A stretch of 8,585 nt of DNA. Origin: Firmicutes bacterium UBA6226. Its GTDB lineage: Bacteria; Bacillota_A; Clostridia; Peptostreptococcales; Acidaminobacteraceae. Below are positions 7,108 to 8,585 of this stretch, piece after piece; position 1 is the first letter of the stretch; each line of letters starts with the position of its first letter. The position numbers and the translations under genes were made by a program. The notes beneath the pieces were generated by a model that saw only the letters and a list, made by a program, of their open reading frames with translations, ran no database searches and had not been told where the DNA came from. The DNA lies in contig DJWQ01000020.1 of NCBI GenBank assembly GCA_002441045.1, positions 1-8,585 on the forward strand, written 5' to 3'.

Positions 7108-7112
7108 ATGAT

Positions 7113-7559
7113 ATGGACTCAAGAAGAGAAGTGCTTAATCACTTGTTAGTAGAACTCTTTAATCAAATATTAAGCATAGAAGAAAAAGCATTAAAAAAGG
7201 GTGAATTTAGTGACTTAACCTTAAACGAACTACACGTTATCGATGCGACAGGATACGATCAAATTAGTCCGATGACGCATATAGCAACAAAACTTGGCGT
7301 CACAGTTGGCACCTTGACGATTGCTATGAATAATTTAGTCAAAAAGGGTTATATCAATCGCGTTAGAAGCGATGAAGACAGACGCGTCGTTTTAATCGCC
7401 TTGACCGAAAAGGGGCGCCTTGCTTATCGCCATCACAGTCAATTCCATGAAGATATGATTAATTTTACAATGGATGCTTTAGATGAACCTGAAAGCGATG
7501 TTTTGATAAAGTCATTAACGAAAATCATCAATTATTTTGATCAAAAATACCTTGGCTAA
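7113..7559 (+). CDS. MarR-family transcriptional regulator, FabT-like
   Basis: The 148-residue protein is a winged-helix dimer-type repressor. A helix-turn-helix spans about residues 53-80 (recognition helix near 64-78), and the wing holds VRSDEDRRVVLIALTEKGR (84-102), typical of MarR proteins. The N-terminal stretch (LFNQILSIEE) and the segments LTLNELHVIDATG, VTVGTLTIAMNNLVKKGYI and HHSQFHEDMI closely follow streptococcal FabT from memory. FabT represses fatty-acid synthesis genes, with acyl-ACP as corepressor. Here no fab genes follow; the next gene is a DegV fatty-acid-binding protein, which still points to lipid control. The gene has its own strong promoter with a FabT-box-like palindrome on the start site. 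The start is ATG 7113, from ribosome-site position. MarR membership is near certain; FabT-type function is inferred from similarity and operator resemblance, and another MarR subgroup remains possible. Confidence 0.88.
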   Translation: MDSRREVLNHLLVELFNQILSIEEKALKKGEFSDLTLNELHVIDATGYDQISPMTHIATKLGVTVGTLTIAMNNLVKKGYINRVRSDEDRRVVLIALTEKGRLAYRHHSQFHEDMINFTMDALDEPESDVLIKSLTKIINYFDQKYLG

Positions 7560-7569
7560 CAAGGTATTT
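7545..7569 (+). terminator. Hairpin at the end of the FabT-like gene, weak terminator
   Basis: AAATACCTTG (7545-7554) and CAAGGTATTT (7560-7569) form a perfect 10-bp stem with the 5-nt loop GCTAA. The gene's TAA stop codon lies in the loop. The right arm ends in TTT and is followed by CTTT, giving a short interrupted T-run, so termination is probably incomplete. The self-complementary arms could also act in the opposite direction, though no gene is seen on that strand. Confidence 0.55.
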
Positions 7570-7726
7570 CTTTAGCGGGATTAATTTGAGCTTCAAAATA
7601 ATCGAATTTCAAATTAAAGATTCGACAAATTGTTTAATGGTATCGCATTTCGTTTGAAATTAGTATTCAAAAGATTGAAATGAAACATAAAGTCAAATAT
7701 TCAAAATAAAATAAGAGAGGGTATAT
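7560..7726. other. AT-rich regulatory gap between the FabT-like gene and degV
   Basis: This 167-nt stretch holds no open frame of note. It contains the right arm of the terminator-like hairpin (7560-7569), the palindrome at 7583-7599, an inverted repeat TCGAAT/ATTCGA (7602-7607, 7620-7625) and a wider inverted repeat TTTGAA/TTCAAA (7653-7658, 7666-7671). Words TTTGA or TCAAA occur seven times between 7585 and 7705. A degV promoter must lie here unless readthrough is used, but no -35/-10 pair with proper spacing stands out. No RNA gene or riboswitch is recognised. Confidence 0.6.
7583..7599 (+). promoter_or_regulatory. Second FabT-box-like palindrome, upstream of degV
   Basis: AATTTGAGCTTCAAAAT keeps the exact TTTGA-N3-TCAAA arrangement (7585-7589 and 7593-7597) of the palindrome at the regulator's promoter, with AT-rich flanks. 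It matches my remembered FabT box less well (12 of 17). It lies about 130 nt before degV, and I cannot place a convincing degV promoter next to it, so regulation of degV is only suggested. Confidence 0.4.
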
Positions 7727-8572
7727 ATGAAAATTACTTTAATTACAGATAGTACATGTGATCTTGCACCAGAGTTGCTTAAAGAAAAGGGCATATTATT
7801 TGCACCCTTAAAAGTACTCTTTAAAGATCAAGAGTTTATAGACAAAATTGATTTAACAAACGAAGCCTTTTATAAAATGATGAAGGAAGCAAAGGAGCTA
7901 CCAACCACATCACAAGTGAATCCTGGTGAGTTTTATGAGCTTTTCTCAAATGAACTAGCGAAAGGAAATGATGTCATTGGTATATTTTTATCTTCCGAGT
8001 TAAGCGGCACTTATAACTCAGCAGTTGTCGCTAAAGAAATGCTTGGTAGTGAAAGAATCCACCTTATCGACAGTAGAACGGTAAGTTTCGCATTAGGGTT
8101 AATCGTCATACTATTGCAGGAAGCGATTGATTCAGGGGCTGATATTACAAAGGTTATAGAACTGGCAAAGAACTTGACCTCACGTTCGCAATTGTATGGT
8201 ATGTTAGATACCCTTGAAAATCTAAAAAAAGGGGGTAGGCTTTCTTCTGGAACTGCTATGATCGGAAAGATGCTAAATCTGAAACCCATCATAGAAGTAA
8301 AAGAAGGTATCGTTAATATGGCTGAAAAAGCTAGAGGCTCAAGAAAAGGCTTATCATGGATGGTGGAGCAAGTTAGAGCTCAATATCCCGATGGTAAAAT
8401 TCATGAAATTGCTATTGCACACTCTAATAATTTGGATAAGCTCCAAGACATTAAGCAGTTAATCCTAGAAAATTTTGAAGTTGCTAAAATATATGAAATT
8501 GAAATTGGAACAGTTGTTGGTACCCATGCTGGTGAAGGCGCTATCGGTATTACGTATTTCAAACAAGTATAA
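7727..8572 (+). CDS. DegV-family fatty-acid-binding protein (FakB-like)
   Basis: DegV/FakB proteins bind one fatty acid and present it to the kinase FakA, which makes acyl-phosphate for phospholipid synthesis. The 281-residue length is typical. Family marks in order are TDSTCD (7-12), TTSQ (60-63), SSELSGTYNSA (89-99), IDSRTVS (114-120), LENLKKGGRL (163-172) and GTHAGEGAIG (265-274, a variant of the usual HxGPGxxG). Thr61, Ser93 and His267 line up with the residues that hold the fatty-acid carboxylate in characterised FakB proteins, as I recall them. ATG 7727 has GAGAGGG (7715-7721) 5 nt upstream. No FakA (DAK-domain) gene is in the window; Bacillota often carry several degV copies apart from fakA. 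The neighbouring FabT-like regulator supports a lipid role. The stop is followed by a run of A, and the sequence ends too soon to judge a terminator. The acyl-chain preference cannot be read. Confidence 0.93.
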   Translation: MKITLITDSTCDLAPELLKEKGILFAPLKVLFKDQEFIDKIDLTNEAFYKMMKEAKELPTTSQVNPGEFYELFSNELAKGNDVIGIFLSSELSGTYNSAVVAKEMLGSERIHLIDSRTVSFALGLIVILLQEAIDSGADITKVIELAKNLTSRSQLYGMLDTLENLKKGGRLSSGTAMIGKMLNLKPIIEVKEGIVNMAEKARGSRKGLSWMVEQVRAQYPDGKIHEIAIAHSNNLDKLQDIKQLILENFEVAKIYEIEIGTVVGTHAGEGAIGITYFKQV

Positions 8573-8585
8573 AAAAATCCTGTCT

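Noticed and set aside
7086..7112. Longer FabT-like protein starting at TTG 7086
   Set aside because: That TTG is within the operator-like palindrome, has no ribosome site and adds residues not seen in the family; ATG 7113 has GGAG at the correct distance.
7060..7112. Terminator for the six-gene operon after the antiporter gene
   Set aside because: No GC-containing hairpin followed by Ts is visible in these 53 nt; the sequence is explained by promoter, operator and ribosome site.
8011..8292. Minus-strand open frame inside degV as a possible gene
   Set aside because: It lies wholly within a well-conserved gene, has no plausible ribosome site or family resemblance, and is best explained as a shadow.
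8573..8585. Possible terminator after degV
   Set aside because: Only 13 nt remain; an A-run is seen, but no second arm can be checked.

Overview
The window reads as one AT-rich chromosomal segment with every gene on the + strand. Strong GGAGG-type ribosome sites, a textbook TTGACA-17-TATACT promoter, FabT-like and DegV proteins, and an EFR1-type flavodoxin/ferredoxin protein together suggest an anaerobic Bacillota (Clostridia-like) host. The genus cannot be told from this sequence. I see no RNA genes, insertion sequences, CRISPR arrays or phage genes.

Layout. (1) Positions 1-1383 hold the C-terminal two thirds of a GH36 alpha-galactosidase whose start lies before the window. (2) Positions 1444-7059 hold six tightly packed genes (gaps of 3-14 nt) that probably form one operon. 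In order they are a NYN-LOTUS putative RNase, an EFR1 flavodoxin/ferredoxin protein, diaminopimelate epimerase (dapF), a CorA-type Mg2+ channel, an NRDE/TANGO2-family protein and an NhaC-family antiporter. (3) Positions 7046-7569 hold a MarR-family regulator closely resembling streptococcal FabT, with its own promoter, an operator-like palindrome on the expected transcription start, and a hairpin over its stop codon. (4) Positions 7560-7726 are a 167-nt AT-rich regulatory gap rich in TTTGA/TCAAA words. (5) Positions 7727-8572 hold a DegV/FakB-type fatty-acid-binding protein.

How the genes may work together. The clearest functional link is at the right end. A FabT-like repressor, known in streptococci to control fatty-acid synthesis genes, sits beside a DegV-family protein, the family that presents exogenous fatty acids to the FakA kinase. 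A palindrome of the form TTTGA-N3-TCAAA occurs both at the regulator's promoter and upstream of degV. This suggests a small local circuit for membrane-lipid homeostasis. The six-gene operon looks like a housekeeping mixture (RNA metabolism, redox, lysine/cell wall, Mg2+ and Na+/H+ transport) without one obvious pathway.

I found no convincing wholly new system. The best leads are the predicted FabT-like circuit and the NYN-LOTUS gene that heads the operon.
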